Shown: positions 45,157-57,950, counted from the stretch's first letter. The stretch is DNA of 64,000 nt from Nitzschia sp. DOCU1 (GCA_951394045.1 OX595991.1:3409140-3473139), one strand, 5' to 3'. Made by a program: numbers and translations. Notes: generated by a model from the letters alone, not told the origin.

Positions 45157-46195
45157 TAGTAGTCATGATTGTTGCTGCTGACAGTACGTTCTTTACTATC
45201 CCTCCGATAGAAAGAACGAGAGCCCACGTGGATGCTCGTATTATCTATTATCGTGATACCGTCGCTTGTAGAAGTGAGAAAGCTGCGGTCGTCTGGCTTA
45301 CGTAACCACAGAAGCTAGAACAAAAGTAAGACAAGGGAGCTAGCAGTAGTCTGCAGTCGTAGCTACCGTAGTAGCCAGCTATCTAAGTACTCTGCTGCAA
45401 TGCTTTGCACTACTATCGGCTCTATTTGTCGCTGAGGGAATTGAGATTCGATAAGTGCCCCCAGTACGAAAGCGGTTGTTGCGAAATCGCTTGTTGTACA
45501 ATCTTGCGTCACCAAATTGCGAGTAGTGAAATCTCGGGAAATTGCATTGCATCCCCTCGGCTGCCTCCAAGAGGGCATATGCATTTACTTAAAGGGAAAT
45601 TGATCTTGAGTGATTTTGATTACCTCGACTGCTTACACATAAATTTATAGTGAAATCACGGCGGGCGACAATCTTCCCTCTATTACAATCTAACTTTGCT
45701 TACCCTTTTTGGCAAGGTCGCTCTTTACAATATTGTACTTTATATTGACATTGACTCTAGATTAAATTTTCACGGTCTTCTTTTGATCACAGAGTGAGTT
45801 AGCGTCATCTAAAAAACGGACTCACGATAGACCGCGTGGCCGACCGTTTTTCCCATGGGTCGATGAGGGCTTTGAAAAAGGGCTACTAAGTTTCTAACTA
45901 CCTATCGTAATTTGACAAAAACTTTACAAACGTCTTCAAATCAACCATAGCTTGCCGTTTACAGCTTGGGTGTGATTGTAGCATCCAGCTGGACAGCGAT
46001 CGGCCCACTTCTCTAGCTTGCTATCTTTCTGATGTAGTCCGTCTAGTCGACGAACGATTGACGTAAGGCATATCAATCGTGTTTAACAAACAGCGTCAAA
46101 TGTTTTCTAGCTTATGCCCTTGCCTCAGAAACCATATTCTGTGGATTTGGCGAACTGGCGGATTTGAATGTGGATTACTTTCAGCCACCGTGGGG

Positions 46196-46251
46196 CTTCA
46201 TCGTGGGAAAAATCACGAAACTGCTTCATCGTGGGAAAAATCACGAAACTG
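46196..46251. repeat. 28-bp tandem repeat, two units, copy B
   Basis: Identical to 28350-28405, offset by 17846 bp. Confidence 0.85.
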
Positions 46252-46401
46252 CTCGCAAACCACAGCAGAAACGGCTCGGATCTCCGCATTCCTTCCAACA
46301 AATGCATCACTTTTTCACTCAATCGACCTCACTTTTTTGCGAAGGGAGCAATCCGCATCGTACGATGATCAGCTTTCTTCATCAACTTTCTTTTCACTCT
46401 G

Positions 46402-46979
46402 CTATGAACAGACCTCTACTGCGGCGATCACTATCATTTTGATGGTGCGGCTCAGCTGTAGCGAGATAACAGCCTGTAGGAGGAGAAATCTACGGTGAAG
46501 GTCCGGTTTGTGCCGGACCGCCCTGGAACACTCGTCCTGAAGGAAGCCAATATTGGGGGTGTACGTGGACTCAGTCTCTGGAGAGCCCTCCGGATTCGGT
46601 TGAACCATGACGCTAGCTCCCTGAGGCAAACGGAGCCGAAGCAGACCCTGGAAGAAAGTTGTTGGATGAAATGTTTGATTGTTGTGTTGGTGTTGGCGGA
46701 GGAATGATTCATGTGGTGGCGCCCTTCGGAACAGTACGTGCACTCCAAACTTGCCTTTTTGCGACTTGACGGTGCCGTTTGATCATATTTCTTTCCCGCA
46801 GTGCTACTCACCTTGTTCTTTCCTCCTTTTGCAGGCGTCTGGCGTTGTTCTACAATACCAACATTTTCCAGAGCAACGATCCTGATCCGTGATCTCGACC
46901 CCGATTCCGATTCTCCCCGCACACAAACAGCCTGATCAACGCAACCGGTTTGTGGTTCCGGTTTTAAAACGTCCTCCAC
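46402..46979 (-). pseudogene. two-exon gene fragment, unknown, copy B
   Basis: Same as 28556-29139, with 6 bp fewer in a ttggtg repeat inside the inferred intron. Both splice sites are conserved. Confidence 0.3.
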
Positions 46980-47435
46980 TCGCGTACGTGTCTCGTCGCG
47001 GAGAGTTTAAGTGTAACCTGTGCTGGTGCGTGGAGAATTGGAATCGGCTACGCCGTCGAGTGAAGTGGATTGTTGTCTCTACCGGGCGGAGCAGCTGTGG
47101 CCCACCCCCTCCGAAATCGAACTGCTTTGACGTAGCGGTGGGGCTCAGTAACTTTTTGTGTGAGAACACAAAAACGAAGCCAAAAGTTCGATGAATAGAT
47201 AGATGATAAATCTACCGGTAGAGGAGTTGCTAGCTAGGTTGCATCGTTTCTCGCACGATACATAACATATTATTGCTCCGAACAAAATACGTTCTAGTCC
47301 TACTATTATTTCAAATCGGTTCTTGGCGACGCTTCCGTTTTGCGTATCATATTTTTCTTCGCAAACAGTGGTCCCGCACTCTTGTGCTTGAATTGGTGAT
47401 GATCACTCTCGTCGTCTTCAGCAGGCATTATCAAA

Positions 47436-47906
47436 TTAATGGTCGTTTGTGCCTAATTTGAGTTTCTCCGCTTCGGCAGCATGCATGTTGAAGACTTGTT
47501 CCAAAGAGGTCTGACTGACTCCATAGTCATCCAAAAGGAGACGTTCCTTGTTCGCTTCCAAACTGGCAAAGATACTCGAAATCTTCACATCCTCCGAGTT
47601 GACTTCGTATCGGACCTTGGTATCCTGGCGCTCCCGGAAAATATTGGAGGCATACGAAGTTACGATGTACTCCGCAATCTTTCGGATCCTCAACTCTACG
47701 GTCGCAAAGGCGGCGAGTTCGGCAAGGGTTACTCCCGTCGGTGAAGTCGCACTCTTGTGAATATTGTAACCAATGGGATTCTGGTCGTTGATGACAGAAG
47801 ATAGGTAGGTATCACCCGTCAATTCAACCTTTTGGCTCTTGGGAGACGGCGAGGCACCGTTGCGCACTGGTTTCTTTGTGTCTTGAGAGAAATGAGGTGC
47901 GTCCAA
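47436..47906 (-). pseudogene. ABCA-type transporter C-terminal fragment joined to AT-hook tail, copy B
   Basis: The lower half of this 156-codon frame reads KVRYEVNSEDVKISSIFASL, then EANKERLLLDDYGVSQTSLE and QVFN. This is the conserved C-terminal tail of ABCA-family transporters after the second nucleotide-binding domain (typically ENKERLGIEDYSISQTTLEQVF). The frame stops soon after. Its upper half (DAPHFSQDTKKPVRNG) belongs to the AT-hook module. No transporter membrane or ATPase part is present. The fragment lies mostly in 47450-47700, which copy A lacks. It looks like a chance in-frame fusion of two broken genes. Confidence 0.65.
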
Positions 47907-48833
47907 CTCGTCGTCAACCGCATCAATCTTTCGAGGCCGGCCACGTTTTCTGTGGCTGTAGAAGAAATCAAACCATTGCTCTCCAAATACAACCGCTTGT
48001 TTTGGGGGATGGCACCCAGAAACGAATCAAGCTTTCGCGGGGGTCCTCGCTTGCGGCGTCCAGTGTCATAGATTCGATCCGCTTGCTCCACGAACCGCGG
48101 GGGCGGAGCACTCTTGCGGCGTCCAGAATGCTCCATCGTCTTTCCGCTGCTTTGATGATGATTGCCATCTCCGGTTTTTGCTGCCGCATCCTTGGCATCA
48201 TCAGCTTGGATCAACTCCAGAAGCTCGTCAGGCTGCAAGTCCTCGTTGTCGCCATCCACATACTCGACACCACAGTACTACAGGGGTCTCATCGGTCGGC
48301 AATCGGATGACTTTGCCCTTGAATAGTCCGTGTTTGGCAAAGTTCTTGTAAAAGGTATTTCCGAGTTTGATGGAAGTGGCGTCCTCGAATGTCTGGCGGA
48401 GTTCTTGATGGAAGTGGCGTCGTTCGACGAGGGCTTGTTGGGATCAGAAGAAAAATGAGCTTGTGAAGGGCGTCACGTACACGTTCGAGATCGTCAGCCT
48501 GCTCTTCAAACTCGTCGTCGCTTATCAAGGGCTTTCGGGTGAGAGCAGCTGGAGTAGGTTTAATAGGACCGGCATTGTTGTCGTTCGACGCGGCAGCATT
48601 TGATGTGGCAAATCGGACACCTCGTCGTTGGGATCAGAAGAAACGATGAGCTTGTGAAGCGCATCAAGGACATGTTCGAGATCGTCAGCCTGCTCTTCAA
48701 ACTCGTCGTCGCTTATCAAGGGCTTTGGGGGGAGAGCAGCTGGAGTAGGTTTTATAGGACCGACATTATTGTCGTTCGACGCCGAAACATTTGAGGTGAC
48801 AAAAGCCACCCCAGGCTCTTTGGAATCGGACAC
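47707..48833 (-). pseudogene. Tudor-like and AT-hook module 2, copy B
   Basis: As in copy A, but a 191-bp block is present twice in tandem (about 48430-48620 and 48621-48811). The segment FEEQADDLE is therefore encoded twice, in ERVRDALHKL and EHVLDALHKL versions. The two versions differ at several bases, so the duplication is older than the A/B split or was followed by loss in A. Confidence 0.5.
48430..48811. repeat. 191-bp tandem duplication, copy B only
   Basis: Both halves contain gttgggatcagaagaaa...atgagcttgtgaag...gttcgagatcgtcagcctgctc. Copy A has a single version at about 30339-30529. The A-to-B offset changes from 18091 to 18282 across it, which gives the 191-bp size. Confidence 0.8.
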
Positions 48834-48992
48834 CTCGTCCTCTCTATCGGCCTCGGTAACTGATGGTGTCAGGCGTGGCCGTCCAATCCCACCATTTTCA
48901 AAACGCCGCCTCTATCTTCAGTCGAGTTCGTGTATGCAGATGGAGCTGGATCGTCGTCCTTCGTCTCTTCAATCCGAGGTCTAGTAGTATCC

Positions 48993-49232
48993 TCATGGTC
49001 CCAACCGCCCTTGACTGCCGACGTCCCAGCCTCGGCACAGGTAGCAACCGAAGGACCCTCTGCCAGGTCGGGGGCCGGCGACCAATGGTGTTTCTTTACC
49101 AATGGGCGCACACGTTTCGCAATACCAATCTTCTTCAGGGATCCCGGGCAGGCCGACACATTTTGTATGCACAACGTTGGAACAGCCGTCGCAGCACAAA
49201 ACATCCCCGCTCAGCCGCAAATAGTGAACCAA
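48993..49232 (-). pseudogene. PHD finger, copy B
   Basis: Identical core to copy A over the visible finger, with one downstream base change (ggtccc for ggtcac) that lengthens the frame by two codons. Confidence 0.7.
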
Positions 49233-49375
49233 ATATAGCGACCGTCCGTTGGGTCAATCGGAAACACATCTTTATGAACTTTGCTCCAAGTCACACGGGT
49301 TGAAATGCCAGAGCGTCCGCTTGCTGGTGGAGGTAGTTAGCTTTTTCAAGAGCCTTTCAAGCAGTTTCCAGTTGC

Positions 49376-50613
49376 TCAGATGGGTCGATGGTAGCGTCTC
49401 CTCCATTTCGTTCTTGTCATCGTCGTGTCTCTGTTCCAACGATTACCCAGCTGGATTCTCGTCGGGCGCTGACGTCGGGTTAACATCAACGAGCTGAGAA
49501 TCTTTGTACGTGCTAGCAGGCCATCAATACCTCCCATATTCGGCCAGTTCGCAATAAAATCAAAATCAGGATTGCCACGCATCACATGGCAAGAATAAAA
49601 GCCACTCCCTTGGATTTGGCAGCAGACGCAAGGTGCGCGCCTTCCGGGACGACGCAACATGACTTTAGCCAGCCCATCGTCGTTCGAGAAATCTTTGAAT
49701 CGAAACATTATATAGTGACTCTCACGCGGGCGTCGTCCAAGATATATCGTATTTGCTGGGCAGCGGCTTTCTTGGCCGAGTCGTCGGCAATAGTAGCTTC
49801 TGTGTCGGAGGCTGCATTTGGGTCGGCAGGACGGGAAGATTGCTTGATTTTTCCACGTGGCGAGTTTCATTGAGCTCTAAACAGAGGGAAGGGAAAGCCA
49901 TCATTGATTTATAGTTCGACATGACCTGCTTTCTCGGGTCGTCCTCAAACGTATCGACTACCCATGGGAGCCAGCAGGGGGAGCTCGCCAATATCCCCCG
50001 GAATGCTATATCTTCGTCGGTTGTCAGGATACCACGAGTATTGACCGGTTTGTCGACTTCTCGCGCACTGTCCGACGAAAGTAAATCTTCGAACGGAGGC
50101 AAGGACCCTTCCCGAGTGTGATGACAACCGGATGGTCCCATTCTGAGCATTCTCCAAGCAAAATCTCCGGTCGATATAATCCGGTTCCATTCCGCTGAGA
50201 CAAAGGGCGACGGATATTCTGGTAGAAATGACTCGTGCCAAATGGTGCAATAAGACATCATCGGGACAGGCAAGTACCGGTTCCCGAGTGTGATGACAAC
50301 CGGATGGTCCCATTCTGAGCATTCTCCAAGCAAAATGTCCGGTCGATATAATCCGGATCCATTCCACTGAGACAAAGACGTTTCAGAATATCGAAGCACT
50401 TTAGCAAGGAGCGCACAGAGTCGACTGAAATGCCAAACACGGAGGGCGATGGATATTCTGGAAGGTGGCTTCCGGAAGGATCAAATCCTCGTCGACAGGG
50501 TCTTGAACTCCGTTTGGCCAGCTTGGTCGCAGGAAAGACGAAGACTCCGGCATCCAGCAAATAGTATATACGCCATTAGCCCATTCGTATTGAAAGCGTA
50601 GCCGAATGACCAA
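49376..50613 (-). pseudogene. unknown conserved protein, copy B
   Basis: Same protein as in copy A, with a private 28-bp deletion near 49714 that removes part of the NPASAEVLDHI segment and shifts the frame. A TAG present in A after RPRKPLPS is a Lys codon here, so the upstream frame reads a few residues further. Confidence 0.4.
50096..50377. repeat. 110-bp direct duplication, copy B
   Basis: Counterpart of 31842-32123 at an offset of 18254 bp, so the duplication predates the unit amplification. Confidence 0.8.
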
Positions 50614-51615
50614 AACTGGGGACGCTACCGATAGGGTCGGTTCTCGGCGACGCTTCCTTTTTGCGCATCATGTACATCACTCTCTACTTTGTCGTCAGGT
50701 TCGGCTTGTTCGCTTCGTCGTCGTACTTTGGATTGCAATCAATTGGGTGGATACATCTCCTCAGAAACTTGAATCATATACCGAAAGGCCACGGGCAAGA
50801 ACGAACGAACTTTGCTTCCCCGTCTCCTAACCCAGTGTATTCTCCTCTTGGTGCAAAAGAATAGGCATTACCAAGATCCAGCGTGGTATACAATAGAAGG
50901 GCCATGATATCATTGCCCGAGACACCGTACAGTCGACTAATCCAAGGCCAGCTGGACCACAGCAACATGGCCGCTCCTTGTTCCAAAGGAATGCGAGAGA
51001 CGAATACCGGTCGGGCACCCAAAAATCGACAGGATCGACGGTAGCCCGCCGCAATGATCAATATAACCGACAGGATCGACGGTAGCCCGCAATGGACTAT
51101 TGAACATCCCTGTTATCTCATGGTCCCCTTCTTTAACTTGCACAAATTGAGATTGGATAAGTTTACAGCGCAAAACTGGGTAAGCTTCAAGTCGGGAGCC
51201 TGGGCTGGATTGATCGACAAAGGTATTCATGGATGGATGGGATTCTTGACGGAGTGTTGGCAGATTCGAGTTGGCTCGGCATTTGGAACGCCGGGAAATC
51301 TTGCTGGCAATACTCGACACTAGGAATCTTCACTCACATTTGCCAGAGCCGGCTCAGGCGTCCGTTGCAAACAACTGACTCCGTCTTTGTCTTTTAGCAT
51401 CCTGATGTCTGCCAGAGAATAGACGTGTGGAGCTACCCCACCAAGTCAAGACAGTAGCTCGGGCCTCTGCACTTGTAGATCGACGGGGCGCCTCGTTCCC
51501 GCACATTGTTGTTCGCAGCTGGTGGATGATAGACAAAGGTCGATCTCCGGGCATTGTGTGAAAGTCGTTTGCTCTCAAGCACTTTATCAAGTCCACCATG
51601 AAGCTGTCCATGACT

Positions 51616-52820
51616 TCAATTCCCTTTTTCAGACGTTTTTTTAAGCTCTTGCTCCACATGCTCTATGGTTGGGCGTCGAGAAGCATAATGATGCCACGAA
51701 GATTCCACTACCGGTAGGGACTTCCATTCTTTTGTCCAAGCAGCCTTGGGTGATGTCAAAAACAGAGTCAATTGTTCGTCGACAAGTGCATAATTGCTGG
51801 TGCTGTTAGCAACGACTAGAATTTTGGGCCGCCGCTGATACGTATCATTCCAGACCAGCCGCTGTAACTTGTCCATCGTCACCCTCCTCAAAAGCTTTTT
51901 CAAATTCAGTATTTCCCAAAATAGCAGGGCAAAAGAATAACAATCGCATTTGGCGTCATATAGTTTGTCTGTTGCGACTTCTGGTGCCACTAAATAGCAG
52001 AATTCAATCAACAGCAACGGCAAGAGTTAATTTCAAGAACGGCGTGGATTTGATACACAAGCATCACGCATGGCTCCTCGGCACTTACTAGATCGGGGCA
52101 AACCACACATGGCTGTCAATTTCCAAGGGCCCTCCGTTCCGTCTTGTGGAATTCCCTTGGCCAAGCCCAGATCAAAGATTCTGATGTCATCACGCTAGGT
52201 AGTAGAAGAACATTATATGAAAGGAGCGAGCGCACGAGGCAACAAGAAACAGTTAGACTCGCCCCCAAATGGTTTCTGCCAAAGCGATAGTACTCACAAT
52301 ATCGAATCCAATATTATCCGGCTTCAAATCGCGATGCATAATATGATGCTTATGCAAATGCGCTACTGCCGACGCCAAATCAAAGGCCGCCCATGGTCGA
52401 TCCACCGTCTGTTGATGCCGTCGTTTCAAATCTTTGAGTTCTTGTGGCGAGACATTATCATGCCGACTACTTTCCAAAATAGCCTCGGCTTCTTGTCGAT
52501 CTCGTCGGTCGCTACTGCAACAAGGCTTGAAACATGATTGAAACAGGGATTGCCTTGGCACGATTCTTCCACTGAGAACATCTCTCCACTTTTGTAGTTT
52601 TGTTTCCAAAGTATCATAGAGGCGATCCAAGATGATAAAATAGTAAGGATCGAATCGATCGCCGCTGGAAATGACCCGTAATTTGATTACGTTGGGGTGA
52701 TAGGGGCAAACTGGATAGAATCCGTGTTTCCAGATTCAAATTGAGAATTCCTGGAAAGAGAGAGTCCGGGTTAATGGCATATCTTGCATCTCCGGAATAG
52801 GGTCGCCGACAATGTGTAGT
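51616..52820 (-). pseudogene. protein kinase with two introns, copy B
   Basis: Same structure at an offset of 18254 bp: exon 3 51989-51616, intron 2 52088-51990, exon 2 52194-52089, intron 1 52297-52195. The CCCC frameshift is at 52703-52706. Here the N-lobe frame continues upstream without a stop into the receiver-domain fragment, through 239 bp (52809-53047) that copy A lacks. Confidence 0.75.
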
Positions 52821-53423
52821 AATAAATTTGCGAGCGTCTGTCTGGTCAATGGGCGTTCGATGAGAGCCCAGCGCCTCGTCGCGTTGAAGAGTATATTCTG
52901 GTTCTGTAGTTACATCCAAAATCTCACTCCCACTATCGTCCCCATTGCTACTCCTATGACTTGTAGCCAACGCCGTACCCCCCACCCCATGATCCGAGTT
53001 TGGCCGCTTCCAACTATTCCATCGTTGTAGAGCGGCTACAGATGCCCGCTGCCGAACACTGATTTCAGGAATCGAGGAACGGGGCTTGGACAAGCGGGGG
53101 TTCACCAAGTTGAAACGATCGAACAAAGACTCCAGATCAGTCAAACGAAATGGCTTGGTAATATCATTCGTCGCTCCTGCAGCATCGGCAGACTTGAATT
53201 CCTCCAGAGTATGCGTAGTGACAAATACGGTGCAGTCTTGAGGATTATGGGCAACGATTTTGTTGGAAGCTTCCATCCGCGACAAAACAGGCATCACCAT
53301 ATCCATGAAAATAACGTCAAACGTTTGCGTAAGACAAACATCGACAGCCTGTTGGCCATTGTCAACAATGGTGATATACGTAACATTCGCGCGATTCAGA
53401 AATTGTCTTCCGCATAAAGAACT
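52821..53423 (-). pseudogene. receiver domain 1 and linker to kinase, copy B
   Basis: Same receiver as in copy A. Because 52809-53047 is present, one frame (53306-52614) runs from MDMVMPVLSRME through a linker (SWKRPNSDHGVGGTALATS) to the kinase N-lobe. This supports an original receiver-kinase fusion on one polypeptide. The N-terminal half of the receiver is still frameshifted. Confidence 0.7.
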
Positions 53424-53592
53424 TTCAAATTACGCACCACTGCGACTGCCTTGGTCTGCTGGTGCTGCGAAACAGTGGACTTTGCATCCTTTGGCTATGT
53501 ACTGGATTCGTTCTGAGGTTCCAGGAAACTCTTCTTTCCCTCGCCTGCTGTACCTGACTCGTCGCGTGCTACCGTATTGGATTCGACCGCCT

Positions 53593-54183
53593 TGCCCGGA
53601 GCCGCATCCACAGCGCTTCGACGATTTCTCGTACTCAAACCATCCAAGACGGCCTCAATGGCACTGGTTCGAAAAGGGTTTGGAGAAGAAACCTTTGGCG
53701 CCGACAGCTTCCGCTTGGGTCGTGTATTCGTCCAGAGCATGCGCTGAAACCAAAAGCACGAAAGCCGTGGGATCTCTCTCTACGATTGTCTTGATTGCTT
53801 CCATACCGACCATAATCGAGACCTGCATATCCATGAATATGCAGGCGAAGGTCGACGTTGCGCAAATATCGACTGCCTTCTGGCCATTGTCCACAATCGT
53901 AATGCCGTCAATGCCCGCCCATCCCAACACTCTGGACAATACCTTTTGATTCACCAAATTGTCCCCGGCATACAAAACTTTGAGATCGCCCTTTGGAGGT
54001 GCCAGCTTCATTTTCGATGCTTGTATTCCAGGTGGCCTGAGCTTTTCCTTTGGAGGGGTCGGAATGGGACTTTTCGAACGGGTGCCGCCTGGAACAAGTT
54101 GCCGTCTTGTTAAAAAGATCATCAAGATCGTCAAAACTCAATCCTCCGTCCAACAAGGAAGTCAAGTCGATGGAGGGATTCAC
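53593..54183 (-). pseudogene. receiver domain 2, copy B
   Basis: As copy A at an offset of 18493 bp, with a few substitutions, such as IFMDMQV for IIMDMQV. The decayed acidic pair and the frame break upstream are shared. Confidence 0.75.
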
Positions 54184-55105
54184 TGGGTCGGAATGGGACT
54201 TTTCGAACGGGTGTCGCCTTGATCCGAGGCGGACCGAGCTAACGGCGGTACAACGACGCTACCATCCGCCTTTTTCAAGGGGGCAAACAACCCGTCCCTG
54301 GTTTTGGACTGATATCCGCTGGTCTTGGTGCAGCAGGTTTGTCTTCCAGTATGTTCGTGCCGGAGAGCGAGGCAAAGAGACCTCTTGTCGAAGGGGGCTC
54401 GCGAGGACGAGTAGCCTGGGTTCGCGTACTTGTCGGCAACTCATCGCTGTCGTCTTGGACCGTACACTTTTTGTCTACCGATGAATCTCTATGAACCAAT
54501 AGGGCGGCGAACAATCCATCAGGGGCGGCTCCTGCTTTGCCTGGAGCGCCCGATCCTTCTTCCTTTGCAACCGCGAGGGATGAAAATAATCCACCTTGAG
54601 CCGACGTCACTTGCGCAGATGGCAAAACATAGTGTTGGTCTTGGTGGTCTTGGTCGTGGTCTTGGCCTCGTTTTTTCCCGATTGGGCCTGTAGCCTGACC
54701 GCCCAATGGTCGCGTCCAATTTAGAAGTCGCTTCAAAGTCATACAGACTTTCGTGCACCAAAAATCAAAGTGCGATTTTCCGTCCGGCCAGTTCCGGCTG
54801 CAGACGAGCTCGTACGCCTCATCCATGGAGGAGCATCGAGAGGCGTCCAATCCGAAGATTCTCACAACCTCGCCATTGAACGGAGCAGGTTCAGCCCGAT
54901 TCAGATAGTCCGAGAACGAATATTCGAAAATGGTTGCAGGCTGAAGCTTCCTCTTTACATCAAACACGTTGACGGGTATACCGATAAAAGGCAAGTCAAC
55001 TGTGAACTCAGTAACCTTCCGTGGCTCAGAATCAAGTCCAACCGTGCCTCCTATTCGATGCACGCTTAAGCCCACCCCGGTACTGATGAATAAACCGATG
55101 CTCAT
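54184..55105 (-). pseudogene. GLFxxL-repeat protein, copy B
   Basis: Same as copy A. It has 9 extra bp in a gtggtcttg repeat near 54647, which adds three residues to the QDHDQD tract. The four GLFxxL motifs and the frame change before the last one are conserved. Confidence 0.5.
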
Positions 55106-55727
55106 CTTTCCCCGCCACCTTGCCGCTCGTTGCCGCACAAAGAGCCGCTCCGGCTAGACTGAGCGTTTGTTGGAGTTGCGCACCATACACGCCCACTGTC
55201 TTTGGATCTTCCTTACGAGTTTCCTCGATGCGTTGCCCTAATCCCGAAGCCACTGCCGACAAGGCCCAGGCAATGACACTTCCATAGATGGGTGCACGGC
55301 GCAAGACGGTCGTGGTGACGCCCAAGATTGTTGCCGCTACAACGGACACATGACCCATCCAAGCGACTGATTTCGCGGAAACGTCATCGCCCAAGGCACA
55401 CATGCCATTCAAATTGACCAAGGACGCGGCTGTCGCCCATCCAAAATGAAGTGTCAAGGGCAAGAAATTCATCCAATAGTCCTTGTTAGAAATGGTATCA
55501 GACGCCGAAGTAAATGCGTCATGGCAAAGTGAAAGCGAAATTGCAATTCCTGTCAAGTTGAGAGCCGAGATGTACTTGAAATAGCCTTGATTGTACTTTG
55601 GTCGAAAGGATGCGGTCCAGAGGGATTGAAAGCATTGTGCCATGACATAGGGTCCCGTCACTTTGCGAATGATTGGAGCCAATCCATCTTGTTCGGACAA
55701 TCGAAGTTGCGATCCCACCATGAGCAA
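55032..55727 (-). pseudogene. TspO/MBR-like membrane protein, copy B
   Basis: Same frame as copy A at an offset of 18502 bp with several substitutions (FGWATAASLVNLNGMCALGD). The missing first helix and the overlap with the GLFxxL gene are shared. Confidence 0.5.
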
Positions 55728-56262
55728 TTGTCCCAGTGGAAAGGGAGGTATCGTTCGTTTCCCTCTTCAGATTGTGGGCGACGCAGGTCCCGATGAGCTG
55801 TCCTTGGACGCCAACTTCGAATGGAAGAGATGTATTGGTGACAACGCTGGCATGGCTAGTAAGGTGCGAAACCTGGCGATAATCAGTCGTGGGCGCCTGC
55901 AACAGTTCGGTGATGCTAGCCAATGCGGTCGTCAAGAGATTGGGCGACGAATCAACTTCTGCTAAACTCGTTCGGCCCCTACGTTTCACCGTCCCGGCGT
56001 CTTTTCGTCCTTCTTGCCTGTCCTAGTCGATTATTCGACGATGCCATGTCGACGGCAGTGATACGATCGCCGCGGTTTGCTGCTGGCAAGGCAATGGATT
56101 TGTCTAAATAGGTTCTACGACGTTCACGCCGAAACTTGGGCGCAGACAGCGATGAACGATCGATTTCACCCTTTTGGTTCTTCGCAGACGGCGAGGCACC
56201 GTGTCGTAAGTCTTTCTTCTGTTTCTTGAGACAAACTAGGGTACGTCGAACTCGTCTTCAAT

Positions 56263-56796
56263 CTATCGAGGCCTGCCAGGTTTCTTCTTGAGAAAAATGA
56301 GGGATGCGTCCAACGCGTCGTCTACCATCTCAATCTTCCACCTCAATCTTTCGAAGCCGGCCACGTTTTCTGTGGCTGCTCTCCAAATGCAACTGCTTGG
56401 TTTGGGGAATGGCATCCAGAAACGAATCACTCTTTCGCTTGCGGCGGCCAATATCATGAATTTAATCCGCTTGCTCTGAGAATGTTCCGCCGTATTTTCA
56501 CTGCTTTGATGATGATTGCCATCTCCAGCGTTTGCTGACATATCCTTGGTTTCATCAGCTTGGATAAACTCCAGCAGCTGGTCAGGCTCCAAGTCCTCTT
56601 TTATCGCTATCCCTCGACGGTATAGTATGGGCTCTCCTCGGTCGGCAATCAGATGACTTGTAAAAGGTGGTTCCAAGCTTAAGGAAGTAGCATCGTCGTT
56701 TTGTTGGGCGGGATTCGACAAAGGCTTAATGGGATCAGAAGAATGAACTCGCGAACTACCTCGATTTCTGTCCGCTCGCAAGGGAGGGGCAAGCAA
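56263..56796 (-). pseudogene. AT-hook module 1, copy C
   Basis: Same 12-bp addition and open frame as copy B, ending at GRPR with a TAG stop as in copy A. The frame is 177 codons. It remains a fragment without a recognisable full-length protein. Confidence 0.5.
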
Positions 56797-56890
56797 AGCT
56801 CAGCATCTGTAAATGGCGGCAAATTCGAACTCGTAGCAACTTGCCGTCGGAGACGGCGACCACCTTCCAAAACCAAGCAGTTGAGAGGAG

Positions 56891-57806
56891 CTACTTCGAG
56901 CGGGGCGTTGCAATAGTGTCTGGGTCAAGAGTCGGCGCAGAAGGTTGTAGTCCTAGAAGAAACTTTTCGTGCTTGCAGCTTCCAGAGCAAATCCAAAAGG
57001 TTGTAGTCATATAAAGATCAGAAATGTTGGAGAACACCTCATAGACATCCTGGGCAATGGGTGGGAGCAGTTTCAGTAATGGCATAAGTTTCGAAAGTCA
57101 CCCGACGATATCGCCAATGAAGCAGGCGGGAATGAGAGGAGATACCACTGGAGACGCGCCGAGGTGGGACTCGAATTGGGTTGATACGCTGCTATCAATT
57201 GCGGGAAGTTGATCGACGAGTTTTCATCCAGAGCAATCTTTTTGCCACGGCAAATGAAGAAGCGGTTGAACCAGCTTCGGATTACCTTCTTCGTAGAGCG
57301 GTTCTCCATGGCGACCAATTCGGTCACGATTTTCTACAGGATACCGACACAGTGATCAGGAATAATGCCGAATTGGATCGTGACGAAAGCAATGGTGATC
57401 TTACCTTCCTGATGTACTCCACGGCATTTTCTTTGTCCGACAAGGGCTCCTTCTTGGGCAGGGTAACAAAAGACCAGTCCTCGCGGTATGCACGCAAGTG
57501 CTTCTTTTGAATGTCGTCGAAAAGCTTTTCACGCAGGATAATCCCATCGTTGGTGAGTTGCTCCGATGCATCCACCAGAAACCCGCTTCGTAGAGAAAGA
57601 ATTTGCTCCGTCAATCCCAATACGTCCGCCAGTCCGATCAAATCTTGGTGCCGCGCTGAGTCGTCTTGCAGCCTTTTGTCCGACGTTTGAAATACCTTTT
57701 TCTTGTCTGAAAACTTCAGATAATCTTCCAAACACTCTTGCAGGACCTTGACGCAAGTATTCCAGATCGAGGCTCGCCGCACCTCAACCTCGCTGTAGAT
57801 AACCAT
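56891..57806 (-). pseudogene. syndetin (VPS50)-like gene, copy C
   Basis: Retains both exons (exon 1 57806-57405; intron 57404-57334) as in copy A, with the same frameshift downstream near 57080. It shares single-base changes with copy B, such as the Met in VAMENRSTKK. Confidence 0.5.
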
Positions 57807-57950
57807 TATATATTACCGCAGCGTAGGACTCGGACCCCAAGGAATCTGTGGCGTGCTCATTGTGCCATGTGAATAAAGAAACGAACATTCGTCAGCTGCC
57901 AACAGAGCTTGTGGTAAATCGCCGGTAAGAGATTCCTCGATGACTCAAAA

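Larger units (their letters stand above)
37475..55976. repeat. subtelomeric tandem unit, copy B (complete)
   Basis: The second direct copy, 18502 bp. At diagnostic sites from its left edge to about 41145 it matches copy C rather than A. From about 41195 onward it matches A rather than C. It has a private 313-bp deletion at 38828 and a private 28-bp deletion near 49714. It retains segments missing from A at 47450-47700 and 52809-53047. Confidence 0.95.
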
